From positions 1-14,220 of the forward strand of contig CABQAB010000020.1 in assembly GCA_902461985.1 (NCBI GenBank): a DNA stretch of 14,220 nucleotides, given 5' to 3'. Below are positions 8,155-14,145 of the stretch, piece after piece. Source of the stretch: an uncultured Bacteroidales bacterium (lineage in GTDB: Bacteria; Bacteroidota; Bacteroidia; Bacteroidales; UBA932). Under the pieces are notes generated by a model. It searched no databases and was not told where the DNA came from. It saw only the letters and a program-made list of their open reading frames with translations. The translations under genes were made by a program, and so were the position numbers. Each line of letters begins with the position of its first letter. The stretch's first letter is position 1.

Positions 8155-8847
8155 ATGAAACATACGATACTACCGAATACGAAACTCTCGGACATAATAG
8201 ACTTGAATTTCGGCCTGCTCAGGGTGTTGCCGCGCATAGGCGTGGACCTGCAGTATTGTGACCGTTCCCTTGCCGAGGCCTGTTCGCTTTCCGGCGCGGA
8301 CCTGCACAGTACGCTCATGATATGCAATGCGGAGACTTTCGACGGCTATTCCCCTTCATCGGATGAAATCGCGCGGGGCGACATTGAATGTGTCATGCGC
8401 TATCTGCATGATTCGCATCTATATTACAACAGAGACGCGCTCGTGAACCTCGAAAAGACGGTGGACGCGCTTATGGCGGGATTTCCGCAAAGGCAGAAAG
8501 ACATACTCACCGGATTTGTCCGCGAATACAAGGAGGAACTGGCCAGGCATTTCGACTACGAGGAGAACTGCCTGTATCCGTATATCCGCTCGCTTGAGCG
8601 GGGTGAGCGCGATGCAGGCTACAATGTGGACGTCTATGCCGAAAAGCATGAGAATGTCGAAGCGAAACTATGCGATCTGAAGAATATCATCATGCGCTAC
8701 CTTCCGGAGAATTGCGACAACAGTCTTCGGGCCGCCGCCCTGCTGCTGATATATCATCTTGAGGAGGATCTCCGGCGACATACCATAGTCGAAAATGTCG
8801 TTCTCGTGCCTATGACAAGGAGGATGGAAAATGGAGAAAAGGAGTAG
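8155..8847 (+). CDS. Hemerythrin-domain protein with ScdA_N-like N-terminus (RIC/YtfE-like)
   Basis: This 230-residue cytosolic protein has an N-terminal region (residues 7-45, LSDIIDLNFGLLRVLPRIGV with C35 and C43) resembling the ScdA_N/DUF542 module. A four-helix hemerythrin domain follows. Candidate di-iron ligands appear in the right order: H85 and H88 in YLHDSHLYY, H132 and E136 in RHFDYEEN, H165 and E169 in EKHENVEA, H201 in YHLEEDL, H209 and E213 in RRHTIVEN. Proteins of this type repair iron-sulfur clusters or respond to NO and oxidants in other bacteria. ATG 8155 is chosen because it begins the conserved N-terminal module and sits just after the promoter; an in-frame TTG at 8110 precedes the promoter boxes. 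It overlaps the next gene by 17 bases, suggesting translational coupling. Confidence 0.87.
   Translation: MKHTILPNTKLSDIIDLNFGLLRVLPRIGVDLQYCDRSLAEACSLSGADLHSTLMICNAETFDGYSPSSDEIARGDIECVMRYLHDSHLYYNRDALVNLEKTVDALMAGFPQRQKDILTGFVREYKEELARHFDYEENCLYPYIRSLERGERDAGYNVDVYAEKHENVEAKLCDLKNIIMRYLPENCDNSLRAAALLLIYHLEEDLRRHTIVENVVLVPMTRRMENGEKE
8817..8823 (+). promoter_or_regulatory. Strong Shine-Dalgarno for the LuxR-type gene, inside hemerythrin CDS
   Basis: AAGGAGG sits seven bases before the ATG at 8831, within the last codons of the hemerythrin gene. Most genes in this window have only weak or no ribosome-binding sequence, so this near-perfect site stands out and fixes the regulator's start. Confidence 0.75.
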
Positions 8848-9430
8848 GGCGGCATTGATAATCCCGTCTGTCGTAGTGTCCAGGGGGATAGAGACCATAT
8901 TGGAGGAATCAGGTTCTTTTCACGTCATCGGAACTTTCCATGACTTTTCCCGCTCCGATGCTTCCCGGCTGAACGGCCTTGAGCCTGATATCGTGATTCT
9001 CGATCCTGCAGTTTTCGATGCAGCGGACCGAAAACGCGCGAGGGAGTATATGAGGGAAGTGACTGACGTTCCGGTGGCGGTAGTGGAAGGTGTGCTTCCG
9101 CTTGCCATGGAGGGCCGTTTCGAGGGCAGTCTCAGTCTCATGGATGAGCCGCCGGCAATAGTAAGTGCGCTCCGTCATGCGATGAACGGCCCTCAGGACA
9201 CCGCGAGGTCCGATGCTTCGGGTGAACTGTCCGTGCGCGAGAAAGAAATACTTGTCTGCGTGGCTAAGGGCATGCTGAACAAGGAGATTGCGGATAAATT
9301 CAACATAAGCATATACACTGTGATAACTCATAGGAAGAACATCACTCACAAGACCGGCATCAAGACCGTTGCCGGACTTACCGTGTATGCCCTTCTCAAC
9401 AACCTTATAGATTTGAACTGCGTAGAATGA
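8831..9430 (+). CDS. LuxR/NarL-type transcriptional regulator with degenerate receiver
   Basis: This 199-residue predicted DNA-binding regulator has a receiver-like domain at residues 5-118 and a LuxR/GerE helix-turn-helix at about 133-187 (LSVREKEILVCVAKGMLNKE, then IADKFNISIYTVITHRKNI). The receiver keeps an aspartate at the usual phosphoacceptor place (D58 in DIVILDPAVF). It lacks the acidic pair after strand 1, where IIPSVVVSRG replaces the usual VDDHPLVR-like segment, and the conserved lysine near SLMDEPP. Phosphorylation by a histidine kinase is therefore doubtful, and no kinase gene is present in the window. It overlaps hemerythrin by 17 bases and DUF4491 by 4 (ATGA). I infer that it reads a signal linked to the hemerythrin and may control the divergent porin operon. 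Confidence 0.87.
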   Translation: MEKRSRAALIIPSVVVSRGIETILEESGSFHVIGTFHDFSRSDASRLNGLEPDIVILDPAVFDAADRKRAREYMREVTDVPVAVVEGVLPLAMEGRFEGSLSLMDEPPAIVSALRHAMNGPQDTARSDASGELSVREKEILVCVAKGMLNKEIADKFNISIYTVITHRKNITHKTGIKTVAGLTVYALLNNLIDLNCVE

Positions 9431-9771
9431 ACTGGACTGGAATAATTGTAGGGGCGGCGACGTTTTTCATAATAGGCGTATGCCATCCCGTTGTGATAAG
9501 AATGGAATATCGTTTCGGCAAGAAAAGCTGGCCTGTGTTTCTGGCGGCCGGGCTTGTCTTCGCAGCCGGTTCCCTGTTTGCAGGGGATTTGTTCGCTACA
9601 ATCTTGGGAGCATGGGCATTTTCCTGCTTCTGGGGCATAGGGGAGATGTTTTCACAGGAAAAGCGGGTCCTGAAAGGCTGGTTTCCGGAAAACCCTGCCC
9701 GGCATGAGTATTATGAAGAGCTGCGCAGGAAGATGAAACATGAAGAACTGCATCCTGAAATGAAATCCTGA
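9427..9771 (+). CDS. DUF4491 family small membrane protein
   Basis: This 114-residue protein has about three membrane segments (residues 4-24, 35-52 and 54-72) and a charged, probably cytosolic tail. The pattern MNWTGIIVGAATFFIIGVCH, then CFWGIGEMFSQEKRVLKGWF with PENP, is that of DUF4491, a small membrane family I recognise from Bacteroidota and anaerobes. Its function is unknown. The start overlaps the regulator's stop in ATGA (9427-9430), so it is translated with the regulator. The tail (HEYYEELRRKMKHEELHPEM) is longer than I recall for many homologs. Confidence 0.82.
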   Translation: MNWTGIIVGAATFFIIGVCHPVVIRMEYRFGKKSWPVFLAAGLVFAAGSLFAGDLFATILGAWAFSCFWGIGEMFSQEKRVLKGWFPENPARHEYYEELRRKMKHEELHPEMKS

Positions 9772-9784
9772 TGACATGGAGCGG

Positions 9785-9809
9785 ATTCCGGAATAAGATG
9801 TATATTTGC
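9785..9809 (+). promoter_or_regulatory. Promoter of the YjdF-like gene with overlapping palindrome
   Basis: TATATTTGC (9801-9809) matches the TAnnTTTGC -7 box, giving a predicted start near 9813 and a leader of about 31 bases before ATG 9844. No good -33 TTG is seen at the usual distance. A perfect ten-base palindrome ATTCCGGAAT (9785-9794) lies just upstream of the -7 box and could be an operator. Confidence 0.6.
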
Positions 9810-9843
9810 GGGATGAAATGTTGAACAAGATTCCTGTGAAGAT

Positions 9844-10545
9844 ATGAGAAAACATACGAAGTTCTCCAAAGCGATGCTCGTCCTCTGCTCCATTCTGTTC
9901 GTGGGCGGCATAGCTTCTCTCTGCGTGGTCGAGGATGATGCGACTCAGAGCCGTCTGGCATTCCAGACATTTGAAGTGGCTCTGATGATATTCCTGATAT
10001 TCGTGCCGGACATCCTGAACAGAATCATGCGCGTCAAGATTCCGGCAGTCATGGAAATCATATTCGTGGCGTTCAATTTCTGTTGTCTCATTCTCGGGGA
10101 CGTGGCCGATTTCTATGGCAGGATTCCATGGTGGGATTCTCTTGAGCACGGAATGTCAGGAGTTCTGCTCGGTATATTGGGATATGTCATAATCAACACT
10201 TTCAACAGCGTGGAGGGCAACAAGCTGCGTTATTCTCCTTTCTTCGTCTCGCTTTGGGTCATCAGCTTCGCTCTTGCCGTGGGTGCGGTGTGGGAAATAA
10301 TCGAATTCATAACGGACGGCCTCTTCGGACTCAATTCGCAGCAGTTCATGGAGACAAGCGGCACCTATGACAACGGCGTCCCTCTGGTCGGACATGAGGC
10401 CTTGCGTGACACGATGGAAGATCTCATGCTTGATCTTGCAGGCTCTTTCGTGATTTCAGTGATAGGCTATTTCGACCTCAAGAAACAGCGCAAGGGTATT
10501 GCCAATCTGGCTTTGGACAAGGAACCGGAGGAAACGCAGAAGTGA
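9844..10545 (+). CDS. YjdF/DUF2238-like integral membrane protein
   Basis: This 233-residue protein has about six membrane segments (residues 10-28, 41-57, 68-87, 103-118, 134-150 and 195-209). It carries polar motifs typical of the YjdF/DUF2238 membrane family: WWDSLEHGMSG (96-106), VGAVWEIIEFITDGLFG (146-162) and DTMEDLMLDLAGS (189-201). These conserved acidic and histidine residues near membrane ends suggest a binding or catalytic site, but the family has no established activity that I know. It has its own promoter and a 72-base gap from the preceding gene, so it is loosely attached to the hemerythrin cluster. It converges with the XRE gene, and no clear terminator hairpin is visible in the 97 bases between them. 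Confidence 0.62.
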   Translation: MRKHTKFSKAMLVLCSILFVGGIASLCVVEDDATQSRLAFQTFEVALMIFLIFVPDILNRIMRVKIPAVMEIIFVAFNFCCLILGDVADFYGRIPWWDSLEHGMSGVLLGILGYVIINTFNSVEGNKLRYSPFFVSLWVISFALAVGAVWEIIEFITDGLFGLNSQQFMETSGTYDNGVPLVGHEALRDTMEDLMLDLAGSFVISVIGYFDLKKQRKGIANLALDKEPEETQK

Positions 10546-10619
10546 TATTCTCCGGCTGCGGACTTCGTTTGTGACGGCAATCCTTTCCGTGTGCGGGCCC
10601 GTCTGCAGCCTGTCCCGTT

Positions 10620-10656
10620 GCTATTCCGGCTCTGACTCACCGCTATTCCGGCTCTG
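10620..10656. repeat. Short tandem duplication across the XRE gene 3' end
   Basis: GCTATTCCGGCTCTG occurs at 10620-10634 and again at 10642-10656 with a 22-base period. The second copy contains the XRE stop codon and its last residues (EPE); the first lies just downstream in the convergent intergenic gap. The flanks also share TGTCCCGT (10611-10618 and 10655-10662). This looks like a small local duplication without coding consequence, since the period is not a multiple of three. Confidence 0.7.
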
Positions 10657-11077
10657 TCCCGTCGTCAAATCCCTTGGATTTTTTCAGTATGCGGATTGCG
10701 CATTGAAGGTCCTGAATGTGGGTGTCCTTGTCCCTGACAGACGCTTCGAGCATCTTGACCTGGATTTTGCATTGGTTGAGTTCATTGTATATCTCCAGCA
10801 GTTCCAGACTGCCGGACTGATGTTTTTCAGTCTGGTACGGCTCTTCACAGTCTTCCAGTACCTTCCCTTCCAGTTGTCCTTCCAGCAGGTCCTTCTCGTC
10901 CACTCCCAAGACTCTGGCTATTTTTCCGACTATCGGCTTCAGCAGTATCGTGTTCCCTGATTCGATACTGCGGTAGTGAGTGACGGACGTGCCTAACTTG
11001 CTGGCCATCATTTCCTGTGTGTAACCTTTGTCTTTCCTGAAATGCTGAATATTGCTTTTGATTGATGTGTTATCCAT
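10643..11077 (-). CDS. XRE-family transcriptional regulator with C-terminal coiled coil
   Basis: This 144-residue predicted DNA-binding protein has a Cro/C1-type helix-turn-helix at residues 7-65 (IQHFRKDKGYTQEMMASKLG, then SVTHYRSIESGN and KIARVLGV). After an acidic linker, residues 91-133 form a regular heptad pattern (LELLEIYNELNQCKIQVKML onward) that should make a coiled coil for dimerisation. The design, an HTH plus coiled coil without a sensor or peptidase domain, is common in Bacteroidota regulators of unknown target. It is a single gene, convergent with the YjdF-like gene and downstream of the AspT-type transporter in the same orientation. No partner toxin or phage gene is nearby. Autoregulation is plausible because of the dyad upstream of its promoter. 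Confidence 0.85.
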   Translation of the reverse strand: MDNTSIKSNIQHFRKDKGYTQEMMASKLGTSVTHYRSIESGNTILLKPIVGKIARVLGVDEKDLLEGQLEGKVLEDCEEPYQTEKHQSGSLELLEIYNELNQCKIQVKMLEASVRDKDTHIQDLQCAIRILKKSKGFDDGTEPE

Positions 11078-11097
11078 AATTATATGGCTTTTGCTAA

Positions 11098-11105
11098 CAA
11101 AAATA
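11098..11105 (-). promoter_or_regulatory. Possible promoter of the XRE gene
   Basis: On the minus strand TATTTTTG (11105 down to 11098) fits TAnnTTTG and would start transcription about 16 bases before the ATG at 11077. No -33 element is found at the standard distance; the nearest TTG is 24 bases away, so the call is tentative. Confidence 0.4.
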
Positions 11106-11142
11106 TATTAGAATACCATACTAAGACAGCAACAAAAACAGA

Positions 11143-11174
11143 CTATCGCAACATTTTGTTGTGTTGCAATATAG
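11143..11174. promoter_or_regulatory. Dyad upstream of the XRE gene, candidate operator
   Basis: GCAACA (11148-11153) and TGTTGC (11162-11167) form a perfect inverted repeat with eight bases between. Flanking CTAT (11143-11146) and ATAG (11171-11174) extend the symmetry. It lies 66-97 bases upstream of the XRE start in an otherwise AT-rich gap, and there is no T tract to make it a terminator. A dimeric HTH protein such as the XRE product itself is a reasonable candidate binder. Confidence 0.4.
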
Positions 11175-11219
11175 CGAAACTTTATTACGGAGACAGTAGT
11201 CCGATGCCTGGCGGCATGC

Positions 11220-12908
11220 TCAGAACAGCAGCATCAGCAGTTGGGCGGAGATGACGCGGAGGAATATTCCGACTGGATAGACCGTGGCGTAGGCGACGGA
11301 AGGCTCGTCGTCATCGACGGTGCTGAGAGCATAGTTGAGGGCGATGGGATTTGCCATGATTCCGCAGAGCATCCCTACGTTCGAGCCGTATTCGACCTTA
11401 AAGAAACGCGATGCAAGATAGCCGAACAAAAGCACCGGTACAATTGCGAAGACAAGGCTTATTGCAATCCAGACAAGTCCTTCCGGGCACATCACGGTCT
11501 CGAAGAAACCAGGCCCTGCGCCCAGTCCGAGGCAGGCAAGATATACTGCCAGACCGAATTGTCTGAGCATCAGGTTCGCGCTGTATGTGGTGTAGGTTGT
11601 CAGATGCAGCCGTGGTCCGAACGCTCCCATGAGTATGCCCATTATAATAGGCCCTCCGGCTATGCCCAGCTTGACCGGCACGCTCATTCCGGGAAGGAAC
11701 AGGGGGATGCTGCCGAGTACGAGTCCCAAAATCAGTCCTATGAAAATGGAGAATAGATTAGGGTTCCTCAATTCTTTTTCCTGGTTTCCCAATACTTCGG
11801 AAACGTTGTCAATGGCTTTGGCCTGTCCCACTATCGTGAGCTTGTCTCCGATCTGCAGTCTCAGGTGGCTGGAAGGCAGTATGTCGATTCCGGCACGGTT
11901 TACACGGGTTATGTTGATGCCGTAGGTGTTGCGCAGGTGCAGGTCGCCCAGTTTCGCCCCGTTCACTTTCTCTTTGGTGACCAGGACATGCCGCGAGACA
12001 AGCTGTCCGTCGATGACGTTCCAGTCAATGTCCTTTTTGTTCCAGTCCTTATGGACGATTTTTCCGAAAAGTTTTTCAGCCATGCCGGTTTCATGCTCCT
12101 TGCACAGCACTAATACGTGTTCACCGCTTTCGAGCACTGTATCTCCGTTAGGGATTATCACTTGTCCTATCGGCGCATTCTCTCCTTTCTCGGTGAGTTT
12201 CCATACTCTCGACACCACTATATGGAATTTCACGTCTTTCATTATGTCACGTATGTTCCTGCCTGTGATGTCAGAATTGCTGATTTCAAATTCGGCAATG
12301 AAGGTCGGGTTCTCGTGGACTTCCGATTTCGCCCCGTTTTTATGGAACATCGCTTTCAGGATTATGACACAGAGAATCACCCCTATGACTCCGAAAGGGT
12401 AGGCGACGGCACAGGCCATGGCCATGCGGTTCGAGGTTTCCGATGCTGACGGATCAGTGTCAAGCAGAGCCTGCTGGGCGGCTCCGAGCATGGGGGTATT
12501 TGTAACGGCACCTGAGAGAAGTCCCATCGATGTCGGGAACGGTACAAATGAAGCCAGATGTGCGCAGACTGCAAGTGCAGAGCCTGTCACAAGCACTCCG
12601 AATGAAAGCAGATTGAGTTTGAGACCGCCTTTTTTCAAGGATGGAAAGAAACTTGGCCCGACCTGGAGCCCGAGGGCGTAGACGAAAAGTATAAGCCCGA
12701 AATTCTGTGCCAAGGCAAGCATCTGAGGGTCGATTCCGAGCCCGAAATGACCGGCGACGATGCCGGCGAAAAACACGAAAGTGACTCCCAATGACACTCC
12801 CTTGAAACGGAATCTGCTGCATGCGAGTCCGACTGCACAGATGAGCGAAATGGCTATGATAGCCTGAATGAACGACTGTTTTGTGAACAGGTCAGTGAAC
12901 CATTCCAT
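11220..12908 (-). CDS. AspT/YidE/YbjL-type putative transporter with two TrkA_C domains
   Basis: This 562-residue inner-membrane protein has the duplicated architecture of the aspartate:alanine exchanger family. The first membrane half spans residues 12-187. A central soluble region (about 200-380) carries two TrkA_C-like modules, visible as IIPNGDTVLESGEHVLVLC and LRLQIGDKLTIVGQ. A second membrane half spans 385-562. The paired family motifs GAVTNTPMLGA (134-144) and CGIMANPIALNYA (525-537) are both present, so the transport core looks intact. Length is normal for the family. Several homologs exchange amino acids or dicarboxylates, but the substrate here is unknown. The frame is open upstream to 13232, inside chrA; ATG 12906-12908 is chosen because AAAGGG lies ten bases before it and it starts 14 bases after the chrA stop. 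It is the last gene of the operon. Confidence 0.87.
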   Translation of the reverse strand: MEWFTDLFTKQSFIQAIIAISLICAVGLACSRFRFKGVSLGVTFVFFAGIVAGHFGLGIDPQMLALAQNFGLILFVYALGLQVGPSFFPSLKKGGLKLNLLSFGVLVTGSALAVCAHLASFVPFPTSMGLLSGAVTNTPMLGAAQQALLDTDPSASETSNRMAMACAVAYPFGVIGVILCVIILKAMFHKNGAKSEVHENPTFIAEFEISNSDITGRNIRDIMKDVKFHIVVSRVWKLTEKGENAPIGQVIIPNGDTVLESGEHVLVLCKEHETGMAEKLFGKIVHKDWNKKDIDWNVIDGQLVSRHVLVTKEKVNGAKLGDLHLRNTYGINITRVNRAGIDILPSSHLRLQIGDKLTIVGQAKAIDNVSEVLGNQEKELRNPNLFSIFIGLILGLVLGSIPLFLPGMSVPVKLGIAGGPIIMGILMGAFGPRLHLTTYTTYSANLMLRQFGLAVYLACLGLGAGPGFFETVMCPEGLVWIAISLVFAIVPVLLFGYLASRFFKVEYGSNVGMLCGIMANPIALNYALSTVDDDEPSVAYATVYPVGIFLRVISAQLLMLLF

Positions 12909-12922
12909 ATCAAATATACCCT

Positions 12923-13471
12923 TTAATATATAAAATATCCTATGAAACCGGCTGCGACAATTATGATTATGGCGTTTGTGTTGAAGAACATCTGGGCTAT
13001 GAACGCAGCACCGAAGAGTGCCCATGATTTCCAGTCGGAGAAGGTCTCTCTGTTGATGAGAAGTACGGCGGCAGCTCCTATCAGTCCGGCTACGGTTGGT
13101 TTGAGGCCGTCCATAATCCCTTTGTAGATCCTGTTCTCGCTGAATTTCTTGAGGGCGAAGCACATCCCGAGGACTATCATGAACGATGGAAGCACAACGG
13201 CAGCCGTGGCGGTGAATGATCCTAAAACGCAAAGAATTTCCGAGGCTCCGCTATTCTGCAGGACCGTATAGCCTACGTATGTGGCTGAATTGATTCCTAC
13301 AGGACCGGGTGTCATCTGTGAAATGGCGACTATATCCGTGAATTCCTGTATGCTTATCCATGCGTGCGTGTCCACTACCTGATGCTGTATGAGCGGCAGC
13401 ATGGCATATCCTCCGCCGATGGTGAATGCTCCGATCAGAAAGAAAGTGTAGAACAGTTCTATGAATATCAT
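12923..13471 (-). CDS. chrA: Half-size chromate transporter ChrA, second subunit of a pair
   Basis: This 182-residue membrane protein consists of one CHR domain, the half-size form that typically comes in adjacent pairs acting together. The signature FLIGAFTIGGGYAMLPLIQ (11-29) is followed by SQMTPGPVGINSATYVGYTV (51-70) and a run of hydrophobic segments to the C-terminus. ATG 13469-13471 is two bases after the stop of the first chrA; longer reading to 13621 would overlap that gene by about 150 bases. Export of chromate is shown for some family members, but many homologs have untested substrates. The neighbouring AspT-type transporter suggests a different anion could be involved. Confidence 0.88.
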   Translation of the reverse strand: MIFIELFYTFFLIGAFTIGGGYAMLPLIQHQVVDTHAWISIQEFTDIVAISQMTPGPVGINSATYVGYTVLQNSGASEILCVLGSFTATAAVVLPSFMIVLGMCFALKKFSENRIYKGIMDGLKPTVAGLIGAAAVLLINRETFSDWKSWALFGAAFIAQMFFNTNAIIIIVAAGFIGYFIY

Positions 13472-13473
13472 AA

Positions 13474-14061
13474 TCAGTCGTTGTCTTTGGTTTTCATGTC
13501 CCGTTCTTTGTATAGGGCAATGGCTATGAAAAGAACGATTACTATGATGAGTACATACACTGGCGATATGCCGAGGAAGCTCACTGCTCCGAGAGATGCG
13601 GCCGTAAGAAGCCATTTCCACCAGCAGTCGTTGTTTTTGCGTACCATGTTTATCATAGGCACCATGATCAGGGCGACTACGACAGGACGTATGCCTTTGA
13701 ATATGCGGAGAACTGCCGGGTTATCCTGGAAATCGCTGAATATGACGGCGACTGCGAGTATTATGAGGAACGGGGGGAGGATGCTGCCGATCGTGGCTAC
13801 TATGCTGCCTTTGACGCCTTTGAGCCGGAATCCCGTAAATATGGACATATTGACGGCAAGAAGCCCCGGAGCGGTCTGGGCGAGGGTCAGGAGTTCTGAA
13901 AATTCGTTTTCGGAAAGCCATCTGCGCTTTACGAGTTCATCCTGGATGAGAGAAATCATGGCGAATCCTCCGCCGATTGTGAATGCCCCTATTTTGGCAA
14001 AAACCAAGAATAGCTGGAGCAGACTTGCATCTTGAAGTGTAGATTCCTTTTCGTTTCCCAT
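13474..14061 (-). CDS. chrA: Half-size chromate transporter ChrA, first subunit of a pair
   Basis: This 195-residue membrane protein is the partner of the following chrA. It has the CHR signature FAKIGAFTIGGGFAMISLIQ (21-40), then LAQTAPGLLAVNMSIFTGF (60-78) and SILPPFLIILAVAV (93-106), with about five membrane segments. The two proteins share the GAFTIGGG core but differ clearly in the loops, as is usual for such pairs, where the subunits are thought to insert in opposite orientations. ATG 14059-14061 is preferred over the in-frame ATG at 14169, because the longer version would read through the promoter at 14082-14090 and add a low-complexity, non-conserved leader. It is the first gene of the chrA-chrA-AspT operon. 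Confidence 0.88.
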   Translation of the reverse strand: MGNEKESTLQDASLLQLFLVFAKIGAFTIGGGFAMISLIQDELVKRRWLSENEFSELLTLAQTAPGLLAVNMSIFTGFRLKGVKGSIVATIGSILPPFLIILAVAVIFSDFQDNPAVLRIFKGIRPVVVALIMVPMINMVRKNNDCWWKWLLTAASLGAVSFLGISPVYVLIIVIVLFIAIALYKERDMKTKDND

Positions 14062-14081
14062 CTCTGTTTCTGATTTCGGGT

Positions 14082-14090
14082 GCAAAAGTA
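14082..14090 (-). promoter_or_regulatory. Promoter of the chrA-chrA-AspT operon
   Basis: TACTTTTGC on the minus strand (14090 down to 14082) matches TAnnTTTGC. Transcription would begin near 14078, about 17 bases before the chrA ATG. The -33 region is a T-rich tract without a clear TTG. Confidence 0.6.
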
Positions 14091-14110
14091 TGAAAAAAAA
14101 GTGAAAAAAG

Positions 14111-14142
14111 TTTGGAGATTTGAAAATTGTCCGTATCTTTGC
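14111..14142 (+). promoter_or_regulatory. Strong plus-strand promoter at the right edge
   Basis: TTTG (14111-14114) and TATCTTTGC (14134-14142) are both exact matches to the -33 and -7 boxes of Bacteroidota promoters, 19 bases apart. An A-rich stretch (14092-14109) precedes the -33 box, as an activating upstream element would. It points away from chrA, toward a gene beyond the window. Confidence 0.8.
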
Positions 14143-14145
14143 AGC

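Noticed and set aside
9652..10149. Minus-strand open frame of 165 codons opposite the DUF4491 and YjdF-like genes
   Set aside because: It spans two well-supported plus-strand genes and their promoter, and its translation shows no domain or membrane pattern.
10546..10642. Terminator between the convergent YjdF-like and XRE genes
   Set aside because: I looked for a GC stem with a T tract and found only short self-complementary bits such as CGGGCCCG without a T run.
11204..11217. Small hairpin ATGCC-TGGC-GGCAT after the AspT-type stop as a terminator
   Set aside because: The stem is only five base pairs and no T tract follows on the minus strand.
12911..12918. TATATTTG promoter box directly before the AspT-type gene (minus strand)
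   Set aside because: It would start transcription inside the start codon, no -33 element is present, and the gene is 14 bases behind chrA; it more likely just separates the AAAGGG ribosome site from the ATG.
12909..13232. Long N-terminal extension of the AspT-type gene
   Set aside because: It runs through the chrA gene in another frame, is arginine-rich and non-hydrophobic, and the 562-residue form already has the normal family length.
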